This document shows positions 47,101 through 56,640 of a stretch of 64,000 bases of DNA, piece by piece. The notes beneath the pieces were generated by a model. It saw only the letters and a program-made list of their open reading frames with translations. It searched no databases and was not told where the DNA came from. The stretch lies in the NCBI RefSeq assembly GCF_002095435.2, contig NZ_MJEJ02000051.1:186001-250000 (forward strand), in the 5' to 3' direction. Made by a program: the position numbers and the translations under genes. The DNA comes from Williamsia sp. 1138 (GTDB taxonomy: Bacteria; Actinomycetota; Actinomycetes; Mycobacteriales; Mycobacteriaceae). The stretch's first letter is position 1. Each line of letters starts with the position of its first letter.

Positions 47101-47651
47101 AGGAACAGCGGCGAACCACCGGCGGCGGGTGCCGCCGGGGCGGAGCTGGTGCGCGGCAGCTCCTCTTCGATCGCCGAGAAAAGATGTGGGGTGGAGGTGA
47201 CAGAAGGCAGCACCTCGACGGAGGCGGCGACCTCATCGGACGCCTCCGCCGTGCTCGCCTCGGTGACGACCGGCTCATCGGCCCCGGCCGGAACGTCGTC
47301 TGTGGTCTCTTTCTCCACCGGAGCAGGTGCGGGCTCGTCCACGGCCTGAGTGGCGGGCGGAGTTGCCTCTACGTTCTCGTCGCCCTGCGCGGTGGCCACG
47401 GGGCTCTCGCCGGTGACACCCGCGCTCGCAGGGTCGTCGCCTGCGGCGATCTTGTCGCGCACCGCGATGGCGGTGCTCCTGACGATGCTCGATTGTGGGC
47501 TGCGGGCCACGATCCCGAGGTCGGCGAGATGCACCAGCACCTCACGACTGCTCAGACCAAGAATTCTGGCCAGCGCATGCACGCGCATCTTGTGCGGAAA
47601 CTCTTGCGCCGAATTCGTATTGACTTCGTCCGGCGACTGGTTGTCGGCCAC
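44172..47651 (-). CDS. rne: Ribonuclease E/G family protein
   Basis: Endoribonuclease for mRNA decay and rRNA maturation. The 1159-aa protein is larger than M. tuberculosis RNase E (about 950). An N-terminal domain (about residues 20-55) reads 'MRVHALARILGLSSREVLVHLADLG', similar to the N-terminal domain of IF2. Residues 70-480 are disordered, acidic and basic by turns. The catalytic core includes an S1 domain (from about 503, 'NIYLGRVQNVLPGMEAAFVDIG'), the DNase I-like part with IIVDFIDM (about 815) and a CTCC zinc link (about 873). The C-terminal tail (about 900-1159) is disordered. GTG 47651 has GGAG upstream. Confidence 0.95.
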   Translation of the reverse strand: MADNQSPDEVNTNSAQEFPHKMRVHALARILGLSSREVLVHLADLGIVARSPQSSIVRSTAIAVRDKIAAGDDPASAGVTGESPVATAQGDENVEATPPATQAVDEPAPAPVEKETTDDVPAGADEPVVTEASTAEASDEVAASVEVLPSVTSTPHLFSAIEEELPRTSSAPAAPAAGGSPLFLSAEQSVRSTEQPADTDDTSDQDDSDDDGDTASRKRRRGRRGRGRGRGDQGGTDDQSTADDQDSSDEDTGADSATSDDEAGSADSSDHKPTSDDADTSDKPDIKSSKRKRSRPKKPRTESEDDQGEQGGDEAATSDAAAKPDTEESKESETDPDADSAESDDQDDSADGGSANRRRRRRRRRKGGDGDDSGPSDDPPNTVVHEREPRNKARGRDEVQGISGSTRLEAKRQRRRDGRDAGRRRPPILSESEFLARREAVDRVMVVRERSGVAATVTHDAHGDNGGDAAPQATRDYTQVAVLEDGVLVEHFVTTSNSSSMVGNIYLGRVQNVLPGMEAAFVDIGRGRNGVLYAGEVNWDAAGLDGGSRKIEQALRPGDPVLVQVSKDPVGHKGARLTTQISLAGRYLVYVPGGGSTGISRKLPDTERKRLKAILGKIVPDDAGVIIRTASEGVAADELTRDIERLQQQWETINAANPAAGKSKSAAPQTLYEEPDLLVKVVRDLFNEDFKKLVVEGNGAWNQVENYVRSVAPDLLDRTERFDKAHADAPDVFDVHRIDEQLAKALDRKVWLPSGGTLIIEHTEAMTVVDVNTGKFTGSGGNLEETVTRNNLEAAEEIVRQMRLRDIGGMIIVDFIDMVLESNRDLVLRRLTEALGRDRTRHQVSEVTSLGLVQMTRKRLGTGLLEAFSTTCTCCNGRGIVIHANPVEISGGGDDPGRGAGGGGDNAKRARRNRRNGKPDQPAAAETKPAAHSPAEHPMFRAMASHTTDPDAVDPEAQTPEVTGEELKDFEVTDSASNPAASDASETPDEKTAPEVEPRTNGSSRSRSRRGAGRNGSKPAAAPDATSSVVEATESTSPAGSAEQTAVAAPEAEPPAGDEPVVVAQPTTPEPEPTAETAAPPKRRRAVRRKAAAPTVTSPDTAVITDVITAEPVTTPPVTTSGPITTSGSTTPSDEPAVAVRRKPRRRAAGRPAGPPVEE

Positions 47652-48013
47652 GTATTCTCCTCGAGCCCCCGGGCGCGGATAAACGCGGCCACGCGAGGGC
47701 TGTGCTATTTACCCGGCCTGGGCCGGGATTGTAGGTCTCGCTTCGCCCGGTTTCCGCGAGAACTTCTCGCATTCACCGGCGACGCCTGGCGTGATGACTT
47801 GACTACTGCCCGAGTGCCGCGATGTCCACACCACGACAGGTGAAAAACCACCTGAGTGGGGACCGAGCACACGAGCTGATCATCTGGTCGTCGGCGCCCC
47901 TTGTCCATTAAACAGAGCAGTGGGCTCGACAACCGTTGTCAGTATCCCACACAACCGACCCGGCGCTGCCGAGTCCACCGACATCACCCGGATTCGGGCG
48001 TCAGGCCGACCTG
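47652..48013. other. 362-base gap between ndk and rne
   Basis: No gene is supported here. It contains the rne leader and promoter (TACAAT at 47733-47728 on the minus strand), the palindrome CCCGGCC-TG-GGCCGGG (47712-47727), and otherwise unremarkable sequence with several GAACTTCTCG-like short repeats. The rest may be the ndk 3' region and additional rne control. Confidence 0.6.
47712..47733 (-). promoter_or_regulatory. Possible rne promoter -10 with an overlapping palindrome
   Basis: TACAAT on the minus strand (47733-47728) is a good -10 element. The palindrome CCCGGCC-TG-GGCCGGG (47712-47727) begins directly behind it, at the expected transcription start. It leaves a leader of about 70 bases before the rne GTG. 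No clear -35 is visible. Confidence 0.4.
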
Positions 48014-48427
48014 TCAGCCGAGGTCAGGGAACCAGAGCGCGATCTCGCGCTCTGCCGAGTCCGGCGAGTCCGAGCCGTGTACGAGATTGAACTGAGTACT
48101 GAGGGCATAGTCGCCCCGGATGGTGCCCGGGACAGCTTTCTCCACCGGGTCGGTGCCGCCGGCTATCTGTCGGAATGCGGCCACTGCGCGCGGGCCCTCG
48201 AGGACAGCCGCGACCAGGGGGCCCGACGTGATGAATTCGAGCAGGGATGGATAGAAGGGCTTGCCCTCGTGCTCGGCATAATGGCCGGCCGCTATGTCAT
48301 CGCTGACGGTCTTGAGTTCGAGGGCGACAAGGCTCAGGCCCTTGCGCTCGATCCGCTCGATGATGTCGCCGACGAGCCCACGCTCGACGCCGTCGGGCTT
48401 GATCAGTACCAGAGTCCGTTCAGTCAC
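48014..48427 (-). CDS. ndk: Nucleoside diphosphate kinase
   Basis: Transfers the gamma-phosphate between nucleotides. The 137-aa protein starts [23 protein letters not shown]; the phospho-histidine is His117 in [16 protein letters not shown]. Length and order (ndk next to rne) match M. tuberculosis (Rv2445c). Confidence 0.97.
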   Translation of the reverse strand: MTERTLVLIKPDGVERGLVGDIIERIERKGLSLVALELKTVSDDIAAGHYAEHEGKPFYPSLLEFITSGPLVAAVLEGPRAVAAFRQIAGGTDPVEKAVPGTIRGDYALSTQFNLVHGSDSPDSAEREIALWFPDLG

Positions 48428-48470
48428 CCGACAAGACTAACCCGACGGCACTTCGAGACGTGGACCCGAC

Positions 48471-48565
48471 TGTGCGTCGAACAGAGCTAGGGGCGTCGAA
48501 CCGAGCCAGGGGCGTCGAACCGAGCCAGGGGCGTCGAACCGAGCCAGGGGCGTCGATCCGGGCTA
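48471..48565. repeat. 19-bp tandem repeat, five copies
   Basis: Units begin at 48471, 48490, 48509, 48528 and 48547. The three inner copies read GGGGCGTCGAACCGAGCCA without change; the outer two differ at 3-5 positions. There are no spacers, so it is not a CRISPR array. It lies downstream of the small secreted-protein gene and its last unit contains that gene's stop codon (TAG on the minus strand, 48565-48563). Confidence 0.93.
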
Positions 48566-48955
48566 GGGCTGGCAGTACTGTCCTTCGACGGCGAAGAATC
48601 CATAGCTGAAGACGCCTCCGGACGTGGGCGCGGGGTCGATGACGACCTGGACGCAACCACCGGGCGATGCGAGAGCTTCATCGACGACGATGTCGAAGCG
48701 GGCCGCGAGCGCGAGGTTCGCCGGCTTGTACTCCGCAGGCACCGGAATCGAGGCGACGAACTCCGGAAGGTTCATGTCAGCTGCGCGCTGAGTCAGCGCG
48801 TGAGTCGCGATGTAACCGAACTGACTGTCTCCCACCGGCATCGGCGAGCTCGCCTCAGCAGAAGCAGCCCCAGCTCCTGTCGCAGTTCCTGCGATGACAC
48901 AGGCGGCACCCGCGGCGGCGAGTACGGCAGGAACGAACTTTGCGGAGCGTGACAT
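48563..48955 (-). CDS. Small secreted protein, function unknown
   Basis: Protein of 130 aa with a clear signal peptide: basic MSRSAK, hydrophobic 'FVPAVLAAAGAACVIAGTATGAGA' and a likely cut after ASA near residue 33. The mature part (~97 aa) has one Cys pair (Cys in 'GGCVQVVI' and in the final QYCQP) that could form a disulfide, and 'VVIDPAPTSGGVFSYGFFAVEGQYC' near the end. AAAGG lies before the ATG. It stands alone between ndk and the DUF4233 gene, where M. tuberculosis has none. Not recognised. Confidence 0.78.
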   Translation of the reverse strand: MSRSAKFVPAVLAAAGAACVIAGTATGAGAASAEASSPMPVGDSQFGYIATHALTQRAADMNLPEFVASIPVPAEYKPANLALAARFDIVVDEALASPGGCVQVVIDPAPTSGGVFSYGFFAVEGQYCQP

Positions 48956-49108
48956 ATATATGTGTACCTTTCGAGTGCTTCACGGTGTGGTGTGCCTGCG
49001 ATCTTGTCAGCACCCCGAGCCGGGCGAAACCCGATTTGCGACTTTTCAGGTCACGTTCCGGCAACATCGCCGCGCGACTCCTCCTGACCAGCCCACACCG
49101 GCGAGCGG

Positions 49109-49525
49109 TCAGTCGGCGATGCGTTCCTGCCCGTTCAGCAAGCCGCGTTCCATGCGCAGCCGGACATCCCGTTTGATGTAGGCGATGTAGAGCCACACGA
49201 TCATGAAGACGATCCCGACGACTCCGATGGACCAGTGGACGATCCAACCGGCGATCGTGATCACTTGTAGCGCAAGGTCATACGGCAACGCCCACGATCG
49301 GCCCTGCAATCCCGAACCCAGGATCATCGCAAGCGTGAGCACACCGAGGTAGGTCCCCGAAGCAACGGTCAGACCGCCCCCGACCCGCACGACGATGGGA
49401 AATGCCAGCAACACCACGATCGCTTCGAGGATCAACGTCCCTGCCATCACCCCGCGCAGGCCGCGCCACGGATCGACGGTGGGCGGCGTGAACCTCGCTG
49501 GTAACTCGGAAGATTCGTCGCTCAT
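49109..49525 (-). CDS. DUF4233 membrane protein
   Basis: Protein of 138 aa, homologous to M. tuberculosis Rv2446c (DUF4233), function unknown. It has about four membrane segments (for example 'MAGTLILEAIVVLLAFPIVV', 'TYLGVLTLAMILGSGL', 'VITIAGWIVHWSIGVVGIVFMIVWLYIAY'). It is located directly after folC with a four-base overlap (ATGA), so it is co-translated with valS and folC. Confidence 0.93.
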   Translation of the reverse strand: MSDESSELPARFTPPTVDPWRGLRGVMAGTLILEAIVVLLAFPIVVRVGGGLTVASGTYLGVLTLAMILGSGLQGRSWALPYDLALQVITIAGWIVHWSIGVVGIVFMIVWLYIAYIKRDVRLRMERGLLNGQERIAD

Positions 49526-50940
49526 GCCGGGTCCTTTCCGAACAGCGTGCGTGCCGCACCCGCGGTGACGACCGAGCCGGTGATCACCACGCCCGTCCCG
49601 GACATCCCCTCGGAGTCGTCGAGATTTTCCTCCGCGAGCTCGATCGCGGCCTCGACGGCGTCGGGCAGGAATCCGTGAACCTTCACCCTGTCCTCGCCGA
49701 AGATCGCGGTGGCCACCTCCGCCAAACTCTCGGGGTCCATCGCGCGGGGGGATCCGTTGTGCGTCAACACGATGACGTCGAACACCGGCTCGAACGCGGT
49801 GAGCAAACCCGCAGCGTCCTTGTCGGCGAGCACGCTGACCACCCCGATCAGTCGCCGGAAATCGAACTCGTCCTCCAACGCCGCCGCCAGCGCCGCCGCG
49901 CCGTGCGGGTTGTGGGCGGCGTCCAGGAATACCGTTGGCGCCGAACGCACTCGCTCGAGTCGGCCCGGACTCGTCGCCGCGGCGAAGCCGGCACGGACCA
50001 ACTCCGAATCGAGCTGGCGATCCGCGCCGGCGCCGAAGAACGCCTCGACAGCTGCGAGAGCCAAAGCCGCGTTGGACGCCTGATGGGCGCCGTGTAGCGG
50101 CAGGAAGATCTCGGGGTATTCGCCGCCGAGTCCCTGCAGCGTCAGCAACTGTCCCCCGACAGCGACCCGCCGCTCGAGCACCGCGAACTCGGAGCCCTCA
50201 CGGGCGACGAACGTGTCGGCTTCGACAGCTGCTCGCAAGAGGACGTCCGCAACTTCCTTCTCCTGCACCGCGAGGATCGTCACCGGATCGGTCGGTACCA
50301 ACGAGTCCGGCGCCTTCTTGATGATCCCGGCCTTCTCCCCCGCGATCTCGGTGAGCGTGTCGCCGAGATAGTCGGCGTGGTCGAGGGCGATCGGGGTGAT
50401 CACGGCGACCGTGGCGTCGATCACGTTGGTGGCGTCCCATCGTCCACCCATGCCCGTCTCGACGACGGCCACCTCGACCGGCGCCTCGGCAAACGCGGTG
50501 TACGCCATCGCGGTCAGTACCTCGAATTTACTCATCCGGGGCCCGTCGGCGGCCAAGGAGCGGTCGTCGATCATGTCGATGTACGGCTCGAGTTCGCGGT
50601 ACGTGTCCACATAGGCCCGTGGCGTGACGGGGACCCCGTCTATGGAGATGCGTTCGGTGGCGAGTTGCAGATGGGGGCTGGTGATCCGGCCCGTCCGCCG
50701 GTGAAAGGCGGTGAGCAGAGAATCGATCATCCTCGTCACCGACGTCTTGCCGTTGGTCCCCGCAACATGGATCGCCGGATACCCCTTTTGGGGGGAACCC
50801 AGCAGGTCCATCAGCGCCGAGATGCGCGCCAAGGACGGATCGATCTTGGTCTCGGGCCAGCGGGTATCGAGGGAGGCCTCGACCTCGCCCAATTCGGCGA
50901 GATCATCCGCGGTCGGCTGCGTCGGATCCGGCTGGGTCAC
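49522..50940 (-). CDS. folC: Folylpolyglutamate synthase / dihydrofolate synthase
   Basis: Adds glutamates to folates. The 472-aa Mur-ligase-type protein has the P-loop [11 protein letters not shown] (residues 60-70), the '[13 protein letters not shown]' block, '[15 protein letters not shown]' and '[13 protein letters not shown]', then the C-terminal Mur-ligase domain with '[11 protein letters not shown]'. It overlaps valS upstream by four bases and DUF4233 downstream. Confidence 0.96.
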   Translation of the reverse strand: MTQPDPTQPTADDLAELGEVEASLDTRWPETKIDPSLARISALMDLLGSPQKGYPAIHVAGTNGKTSVTRMIDSLLTAFHRRTGRITSPHLQLATERISIDGVPVTPRAYVDTYRELEPYIDMIDDRSLAADGPRMSKFEVLTAMAYTAFAEAPVEVAVVETGMGGRWDATNVIDATVAVITPIALDHADYLGDTLTEIAGEKAGIIKKAPDSLVPTDPVTILAVQEKEVADVLLRAAVEADTFVAREGSEFAVLERRVAVGGQLLTLQGLGGEYPEIFLPLHGAHQASNAALALAAVEAFFGAGADRQLDSELVRAGFAAATSPGRLERVRSAPTVFLDAAHNPHGAAALAAALEDEFDFRRLIGVVSVLADKDAAGLLTAFEPVFDVIVLTHNGSPRAMDPESLAEVATAIFGEDRVKVHGFLPDAVEAAIELAEENLDDSEGMSGTGVVITGSVVTAGAARTLFGKDPA

Positions 50941-53612
50941 GATTGGCCTTCCAGCGCTGCCAGCGCCGCTGTGATTCGGGCGACCTCGTCACGCGCCACC
51001 TGCTGACGTCCGCGAATCTTGTCGACCACGGCATCGGGAGCCTTGGAAAGGAACTGCTCGTTGCCCAGTTTGGCCGTGGTCCCGGCGAGTTCCTTCTCGT
51101 TGGTCGCCAAGTCCTTGGTCAGCCGCCGCCTCTCCGCCTCGACGTCGATGGTCCCGGAGGTGTCGATGCGAACGACCACTGTCGTGTCCCGCAATCGGAC
51201 CTCGATCGTGGCGGTGGCCGAGAAGTCCGCGTCGGCGGGGTCGAGCCGCGCCAACGAATCGAGGTAGTCGCGCTGGGCTGTCAGGCCCGCCTCGGCGAGC
51301 CCCTCCAGTTGAACGGCCACCCGCTGCGAGTCCTTGACACCTTGATCGCTACGGAACCGGCGGATCTCGGTGATCAGCCGCTGAGTGTCCTCCACCCGAT
51401 GCCGGGCGGTCAGGTCCACGGCCTCGCCCGATCCTTCCGGCCAGTCGGCGATGACCACCGACTCGCCCCCGGTGAGGGTCTTCCAGAGCACCTCGGTGAC
51501 AAAGGGCATGAACGGGTGCAGCATCCGCATCAGGGAGTCGAGGACGGTTCCGAGCACGAGTTTTGTTGCCGCCGTGACGGCTTCGTCACCTCGCGCGAAC
51601 TGCACCTTGGCCAGCTCGAGGTACCAGTCACAGAACTCATCCCATGCGAAGTGGAACAGCGCCTCACACGCCTTGGAGAACTCATAGGCCTCGAAACCCG
51701 CGTCGACGTCGGCGCGGACCTCCTCGAGCCGATCGAGGATCCAGCGGTCGGTGTCCGTCAGCTGATCACGCGGTGGCAACTCACCCACGGCAGCACCGTT
51801 CATCAGCGCGAACTTGGTGGCGTTGAACAGCTTGGTGGCGAAATTGCGCGACGACTGCGCGTGACCTTCTCCCACCGAGAGATCGCCGCCCGGATTCGCG
51901 CCACGCGCCAGGGTGAACCGGAGGGCGTCGGCGCCGTATTGGTTCACCCAGTCCAGCGGGTCGATACCGTTGCCCTTGGACTTCGACATCTTGCTGCCGT
52001 GCTCGTCACGCACCAGCCCGTGCAAGAACACGTTCCGGAAGGGCACGGGTGTGTCGGTGCCGGTCTGCTCGCCCAGCGACTTCGCCACGTACGTGCCGAA
52101 CATCATCATCCGGGCGACCCAGAAGAAGATGATGTCGTAACCGGTGACCAGTACCGATGTCGGATAGAACTTCTTCAGATCGTCGCCGACCTCCGGCCAG
52201 CCCATGGTCGAGAACGGCCACAGTCCCGACGAGAACCAGGTGTCGAGGACGTCGTTGTCCTGCACATAGCCCGCCGGCGCCTCCTCATCCGGTCCGACGC
52301 AGACCATGTCGTCGTCGGGGCCGTACCAGACCGGGATCCGGTGCCCCCACCACAACTGCCGGGAGATGCACCAGTCGTGCATGTCGTCGACCCAGGCGAA
52401 CCACCGTGGTTCGAGAGACTTCGGGTGGATCACGGTGTCGCCGGAGCGCACCGCGTCACCGGCGGCCTTGGCGAGGCTCTCCACCCGAACCCACCACTGC
52501 ATGCTCAAGCGGGGCTCGATCGGCTCACCGCTGCGCTCCGAGTGTCCGACGCTGTGCAGGTACGGCCGCACCTCTTTCACGATGCGGCCCTGCTCGGCGA
52601 GGACTTCCCGGATCTTCACGCGGGCCTCGTAGCGATCGAGGCCGTCGAACTGGGTTCCGGTGCCCGTGACGTGCGCGGTCTCGTCCATCATCGTCGGCAT
52701 CGGCAGATTGTGCCGGGAGCCGAGGGCGAAGTCGTTGGGGTCGTGCGCCGGGGTGATCTTGACGGCACCGGTACCGAACTCCGGGTCCACGTAGTCGTCT
52801 GCGACCACGGGGATCCGGCGATCGACGAAAGGATGGTCCAGCTCTGTGCCCACCAGGTGCCGGTAGCGGTCGTCGTCGGGGTGCACCGCGATGGCGGTGT
52901 CGCCGAGCATCGTCTCGAGCCGGGTCGTGGCGACCACGATGTGCGGCTGCGTGTCGTCGAGGGAGCCGTACCGGAAGCTGACCAGCTCGCCTTCGACGTC
53001 GGAGTACTTCACCTCGATGTCGCTGATCGCGGTCTGCAGGACCGGCGACCAGTTGACCAGTCGCTCGGCCCGATAGATTAGACCTTCGTCGAACATTCGC
53101 TTGAACACCGTCTGCACCGCGCGCGAGAGCCCGTCGTCCATCGTGAACCGTTCGCGAGACCAGTCCACGCCGTCGCCGAGGCTGCGCATCTGCGCGCCGA
53201 TGGTGCCGCCCGACTCGGCCTTCCACTTCCAGACGCGATCGATGAAGTCCCCGCGGCCGATGTCGCCACGGTTGATGCCCTCGGTGGCCAGCTGTCGCTC
53301 CACGAGCGACTGGGTGGCAATGCCCGCATGGTCCATGCCCGGGAGCCACAGGACCTCGAAGCCACGCATCCGGCGCTGCCTGCACATGGCGTCCATCAAG
53401 ACGTGGTCGAGCGCGTGCCCCATGTGCAGCGAGCCCGTCACGTTGGGGGGCGGCAGCACGATCGAGAACGGCGGCTTGTCACTCGTCGCATCCGCGGTGA
53501 AGTACCCGGCATCTACCCAGGTCCGGTACAGCTCAGCCTCGTGTACCCCGGGATCCCAGGTCTTGGGCAGGGCGGCGGAACTGGTTTCGGCGTGCGGGGA
53601 CGATTCGGTCAC
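50937..53612 (-). CDS. valS: Valyl-tRNA synthetase
   Basis: Class I tRNA synthetase of 891 aa. It has the HIGH-type motif HMGH at residues 63-66 ([16 protein letters not shown]), the KMSKS motif at about 542-546 ([11 protein letters not shown]), the CP1 editing domain between them, and a C-terminal coiled-coil with '[21 protein letters not shown]'. GTG or ATG at 53612 begins [12 protein letters not shown]. It heads valS-folC-DUF4233. Confidence 0.97.
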   Translation of the reverse strand: MTESSPHAETSSAALPKTWDPGVHEAELYRTWVDAGYFTADATSDKPPFSIVLPPPNVTGSLHMGHALDHVLMDAMCRQRRMRGFEVLWLPGMDHAGIATQSLVERQLATEGINRGDIGRGDFIDRVWKWKAESGGTIGAQMRSLGDGVDWSRERFTMDDGLSRAVQTVFKRMFDEGLIYRAERLVNWSPVLQTAISDIEVKYSDVEGELVSFRYGSLDDTQPHIVVATTRLETMLGDTAIAVHPDDDRYRHLVGTELDHPFVDRRIPVVADDYVDPEFGTGAVKITPAHDPNDFALGSRHNLPMPTMMDETAHVTGTGTQFDGLDRYEARVKIREVLAEQGRIVKEVRPYLHSVGHSERSGEPIEPRLSMQWWVRVESLAKAAGDAVRSGDTVIHPKSLEPRWFAWVDDMHDWCISRQLWWGHRIPVWYGPDDDMVCVGPDEEAPAGYVQDNDVLDTWFSSGLWPFSTMGWPEVGDDLKKFYPTSVLVTGYDIIFFWVARMMMFGTYVAKSLGEQTGTDTPVPFRNVFLHGLVRDEHGSKMSKSKGNGIDPLDWVNQYGADALRFTLARGANPGGDLSVGEGHAQSSRNFATKLFNATKFALMNGAAVGELPPRDQLTDTDRWILDRLEEVRADVDAGFEAYEFSKACEALFHFAWDEFCDWYLELAKVQFARGDEAVTAATKLVLGTVLDSLMRMLHPFMPFVTEVLWKTLTGGESVVIADWPEGSGEAVDLTARHRVEDTQRLITEIRRFRSDQGVKDSQRVAVQLEGLAEAGLTAQRDYLDSLARLDPADADFSATATIEVRLRDTTVVVRIDTSGTIDVEAERRRLTKDLATNEKELAGTTAKLGNEQFLSKAPDAVVDKIRGRQQVARDEVARITAALAALEGQS

Positions 53613-53628
53613 CGGCCAATTCTAGGCA

Positions 53629-53667
53629 GTCGCCTCGGGGGCGACGAAGCCGCAGGTGGTGTGCGGC
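53629..53667 (-). terminator. Two tandem hairpins between mobA and valS
   Basis: GCCGCA-n7-TGCGGC (53649-53667) abuts the mobA stop codon, and GTCGCC-n5-GGCGAC (53629-53645) follows on the minus strand. Together they fill the 55-base gap before valS and probably separate the two transcripts. Neither has a U-tract. Confidence 0.5.
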
Positions 53668-54273
53668 TCAGGGCACCCGGAGGCGATGCAGGTCTTCCGG
53701 CGCGTTGACGTTGGTCAACCAGGTGGAATCGGTCAGTGTGACGCGGTTGGTGCGCAACGCGTCGACTGCTGCGAGCATGCGACGTTCACCGGAAGCGACG
53801 AGATCGGCGAGGGTCCCCGATGCCCTGGTGCGGTAGACGCCCGCCAGGGGGTGCGCCCGTTGCGAGTCCACCGCGATCGCGGCGTCGTCGGACTCAGAGA
53901 GCCCGCGCAGCAACTCGTCCACCATCTCCGCGCTCACCAGGGGCATGTCGGTGGCGCAGACGAACACCACCTCGCGCCCCGCAGCCGCCGCGGCGACCAG
54001 ACCGGTGACGAGACCACCGAGGGGACCCGCCCCGGGCTTCTCGTCGGTGACCCAGTTGATCTGTCCCGTCCCCGACTGCCCCTCGCTCAGACCCCGGTAG
54101 GCCGGTGATCCCTCCCGAGCGACAACCAGCACCGGGTCGCACCGTTCGGCGACGATCCGGGTGATGCGCCCGAGCATCGATTCCCCGTTCCATTCCAATG
54201 CCGCTTTGTCGCTACCCATTCGTTTCGACGCGCCGCCTGCCAAGACCACTGCGCCAATCTGTGCAACATCCAT
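53668..54273 (-). CDS. mobA: Molybdenum cofactor guanylyltransferase
   Basis: Converts molybdopterin to the guanine dinucleotide form used by DMSO-reductase-type enzymes. The 201-aa protein has the signature LAGGASKRMGSDKAALEW and the 'GPLGGLVTGL' and 'VFVCATDMPLVSAEMVDELL' blocks. It is divergent from the FdhF/YdeP-type gene, whose product needs this cofactor. Confidence 0.93.
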   Translation of the reverse strand: MDVAQIGAVVLAGGASKRMGSDKAALEWNGESMLGRITRIVAERCDPVLVVAREGSPAYRGLSEGQSGTGQINWVTDEKPGAGPLGGLVTGLVAAAAAGREVVFVCATDMPLVSAEMVDELLRGLSESDDAAIAVDSQRAHPLAGVYRTRASGTLADLVASGERRMLAAVDALRTNRVTLTDSTWLTNVNAPEDLHRLRVP

Positions 54274-54318
54274 AGGACACAGTTAACGCGAGCGCGAGAG
54301 CGCTGTGGGCGAAAACGG

Positions 54319-56640
54319 ATGCAGAGGGTGATGATGGATGCCATGAACGTCGAATCCGTACCCGAACCGAAGGCGCACGACGTCGAACAGCATCCGCCCA
54401 AGGTCTGGGCGGCAGGGGTACCTGCGGTGGCTGTGGCGCTCGCACGTTCGGTGAGGCAGATGGGCGCGACCCGCACGGCACGCACTCTCACCGCGCTCAA
54501 TCAGCGTGAGGGTTTCGACTGCCCCGGTTGCGCCTGGCCCGAGACGCCCGGCCACCGCAAGCACGCAGAGTTCTGCGAGAACGGCGCGAAAGCCGTCGCC
54601 GAAGAGGCGACCACACGCACCGTCGGGCCCGACTTCTTTGCTGCACACAGCATTTCCGATCTCCGCGAGAGGTCCGAGTACTGGCTGTCCCAGCAAGGCC
54701 GGATCACCCATCCCATGGTGCTCACCGAGGGGGACGACCACTACCGGCCGATCCGGTGGGACCAGGCATTCACCCTCATCGCCGACGAACTGACGGGGCT
54801 GGAGCACCCTGACCAGGCAGCGTTCTACACCTCCGGTCGAACGAGCAACGAGGCAGCATTTCTCTACCAGCTCTTCGCACGATCCTTCGGTACGAACAAC
54901 CTGCCCGACTGCTCGAACATGTGCCACGAGTCATCTGGTAGCGCCCTCATCGAGAGCATCGGGATCGGCAAGGGGTCGGTGTCCGTACCTGATCTCGAGA
55001 ACGCCGACCTGATCATCATCGCGGGACAGAATCCCGGCACCAATCATCCCCGGATGCTCTCGACGCTCGAGAAGGCCAAGGAGCGGGGCGCCACCATCGT
55101 TGCGGTCAATCCCCTGCCCGAGGCCGGGCTCCTGCGCTTCAAGGATCCACAGAAGGTCGGCGGTGTCATCGGTAAAGGCACATCGCTGGCCGACCAGTTC
55201 CTGCAGATCCGGATCGGTGGGGACATGGCCCTGTTCCGGGGCCTGGCCAAACTGTTGCTGGACGCCGAACAATCGAGTCCGGGAACGATTTTCGATCACG
55301 CCTTCCTCCAGCAGCACTGTCTCGGGGTCGAGGACTACCTCGCAGAGGTGGCCACCGTCGACCTCGAAGAGATCGCCGAAGCCACCGGCCTGACAGAAGC
55401 GCAACTGCGCGACACCGCCGACAAACTGATCAGCTCGCATCGCACGATCATCTGCTGGGCCATGGGTTTGACCCAGCAGGCGCATGGGGTCGCGACCATC
55501 GAAGAACTCACCAATGTGTTGCTGCTGCGCGGCATGATCGGCAAACCTGGTGCCGGAGTGTGTCCGGTCCGTGGTCACTCGAACGTCCAGGGTGACCGGA
55601 CCATGGGGGTCTGGGAGAAGATGCCGGACCACTTCCTCGACGCTCTCGATCGCGAGTTCGGCCTCGAGGTGCCGCGGCAACACGGGTTCGACACCGTGGA
55701 CACGATCCGCGCCATGGCCGCGGGCGACATCAAGGTGTTCATCGCCATGGGCGGCAACTTCGTCTCCGCCTCCCCCGACACCCACGCCACTGCCGCTGCC
55801 CTGGGAACCTGCCGCCTCACGGTGCAGGTGAGCACGAAAATCAATGCCTCACACTTACGTTCGGGTTCAATAGGCCTGATCCTTCCCACGCTGGGACGCA
55901 CCGATCGGGATATCTGCGACGGCCGCAAGCAGGAGGTCACCGTCGAGGACTCGATGTCGGTGGTTCACCTGTCCAGAGGTTCGCTTCCACCCTCGGGTAC
56001 CGAGCTGCGGAGTGAGGTCGCCATCATCAGTGGGCTCGCAGAGGCCACGCTCGGACCGGATCATCCGGTGCCCTGGGGCCGTTTCCCGGCGGACTACAAC
56101 GCGATCCGCGACCACATCTCCCGGGTGATACCAGGATTCGAGGACTTCAACACCAAGGTGCGCCACCCAGACGGCTTCGTGTTGCCGCACCCGCCGCGGG
56201 ACACGCGAACCTTTCCCACCACGACCGGGAAGGCCAACTTCGCGACCAATCCGCTTCAGTGGCTGCGCGTTCGGTCTGGGCGCGTCATCCTGCAGACCAT
56301 GCGCAGCCACGACCAGTACAACACCACGATCTACGGTCATGATGATCGGTATCGCGGGATCAAGGGTGATCGCAACGTCGTGCTGCTCAATCCCGACGAC
56401 ATCACGGCCCTCGGCCTGGCCGACGGACAGACCGTCGATCTCATTTCCGAGTTCGATGGGCCGGGGGGCCTCGAAGAACGCCGGGTCCACGCGTTCCGCG
56501 TCGTCGCGTACCCGACCCCGCGCGGCAACGCTGCGGCGTACTACCCCGAAACCAATCCACTCGTCCCCCTCGAACACGTTGCGGCCAAATCGAACACACC
56601 CGTCTCCAAGGCGATCACCGTCCGTATCGAGGCCTGCTGA
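54319..56640 (+). CDS. FdhF/YdeP-family molybdopterin oxidoreductase
   Basis: Protein of 773 aa of the DMSO-reductase family, FdhF/YdeP branch. N-terminal 'GFDCPGCAWPE' and 'EFCENGAKA' are the hallmark of this branch and lack the full [4Fe-4S] Cys spacing of classic FdhF. Cys202 in SNMCHESSG aligns with the Mo-ligating Sec/Cys position. Further family blocks are 'GQNPGTNHPRM', 'CWAMGLTQQAHGVATI', 'GKPGAGVCPVRGHSNVQGDRTMG' and the C-terminal molydopterin-dinucleotide-binding part. No Tat signal, so cytoplasmic. Homologous to M. tuberculosis Rv2900c. Substrate unknown; formate is not proven. fdhD overlaps its stop by one base. Confidence 0.9.
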   Translation: MQRVMMDAMNVESVPEPKAHDVEQHPPKVWAAGVPAVAVALARSVRQMGATRTARTLTALNQREGFDCPGCAWPETPGHRKHAEFCENGAKAVAEEATTRTVGPDFFAAHSISDLRERSEYWLSQQGRITHPMVLTEGDDHYRPIRWDQAFTLIADELTGLEHPDQAAFYTSGRTSNEAAFLYQLFARSFGTNNLPDCSNMCHESSGSALIESIGIGKGSVSVPDLENADLIIIAGQNPGTNHPRMLSTLEKAKERGATIVAVNPLPEAGLLRFKDPQKVGGVIGKGTSLADQFLQIRIGGDMALFRGLAKLLLDAEQSSPGTIFDHAFLQQHCLGVEDYLAEVATVDLEEIAEATGLTEAQLRDTADKLISSHRTIICWAMGLTQQAHGVATIEELTNVLLLRGMIGKPGAGVCPVRGHSNVQGDRTMGVWEKMPDHFLDALDREFGLEVPRQHGFDTVDTIRAMAAGDIKVFIAMGGNFVSASPDTHATAAALGTCRLTVQVSTKINASHLRSGSIGLILPTLGRTDRDICDGRKQEVTVEDSMSVVHLSRGSLPPSGTELRSEVAIISGLAEATLGPDHPVPWGRFPADYNAIRDHISRVIPGFEDFNTKVRHPDGFVLPHPPRDTRTFPTTTGKANFATNPLQWLRVRSGRVILQTMRSHDQYNTTIYGHDDRYRGIKGDRNVVLLNPDDITALGLADGQTVDLISEFDGPGGLEERRVHAFRVVAYPTPRGNAAAYYPETNPLVPLEHVAAKSNTPVSKAITVRIEAC

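Noticed and set aside
48471-48565. CRISPR array
   Set aside because: Repeats are 19 bases, contiguous, without spacers, and no cas genes are present.
50943-53081. Long + strand open frame (712 codons) opposite valS
   Set aside because: Antisense shadow of valyl-tRNA synthetase, caused by high GC; no recognisable domain.
54319-56640. Selenocysteine-containing formate dehydrogenase
   Set aside because: The position is Cys202, no in-frame TGA occurs there, and the N terminus is of the YdeP-like branch.
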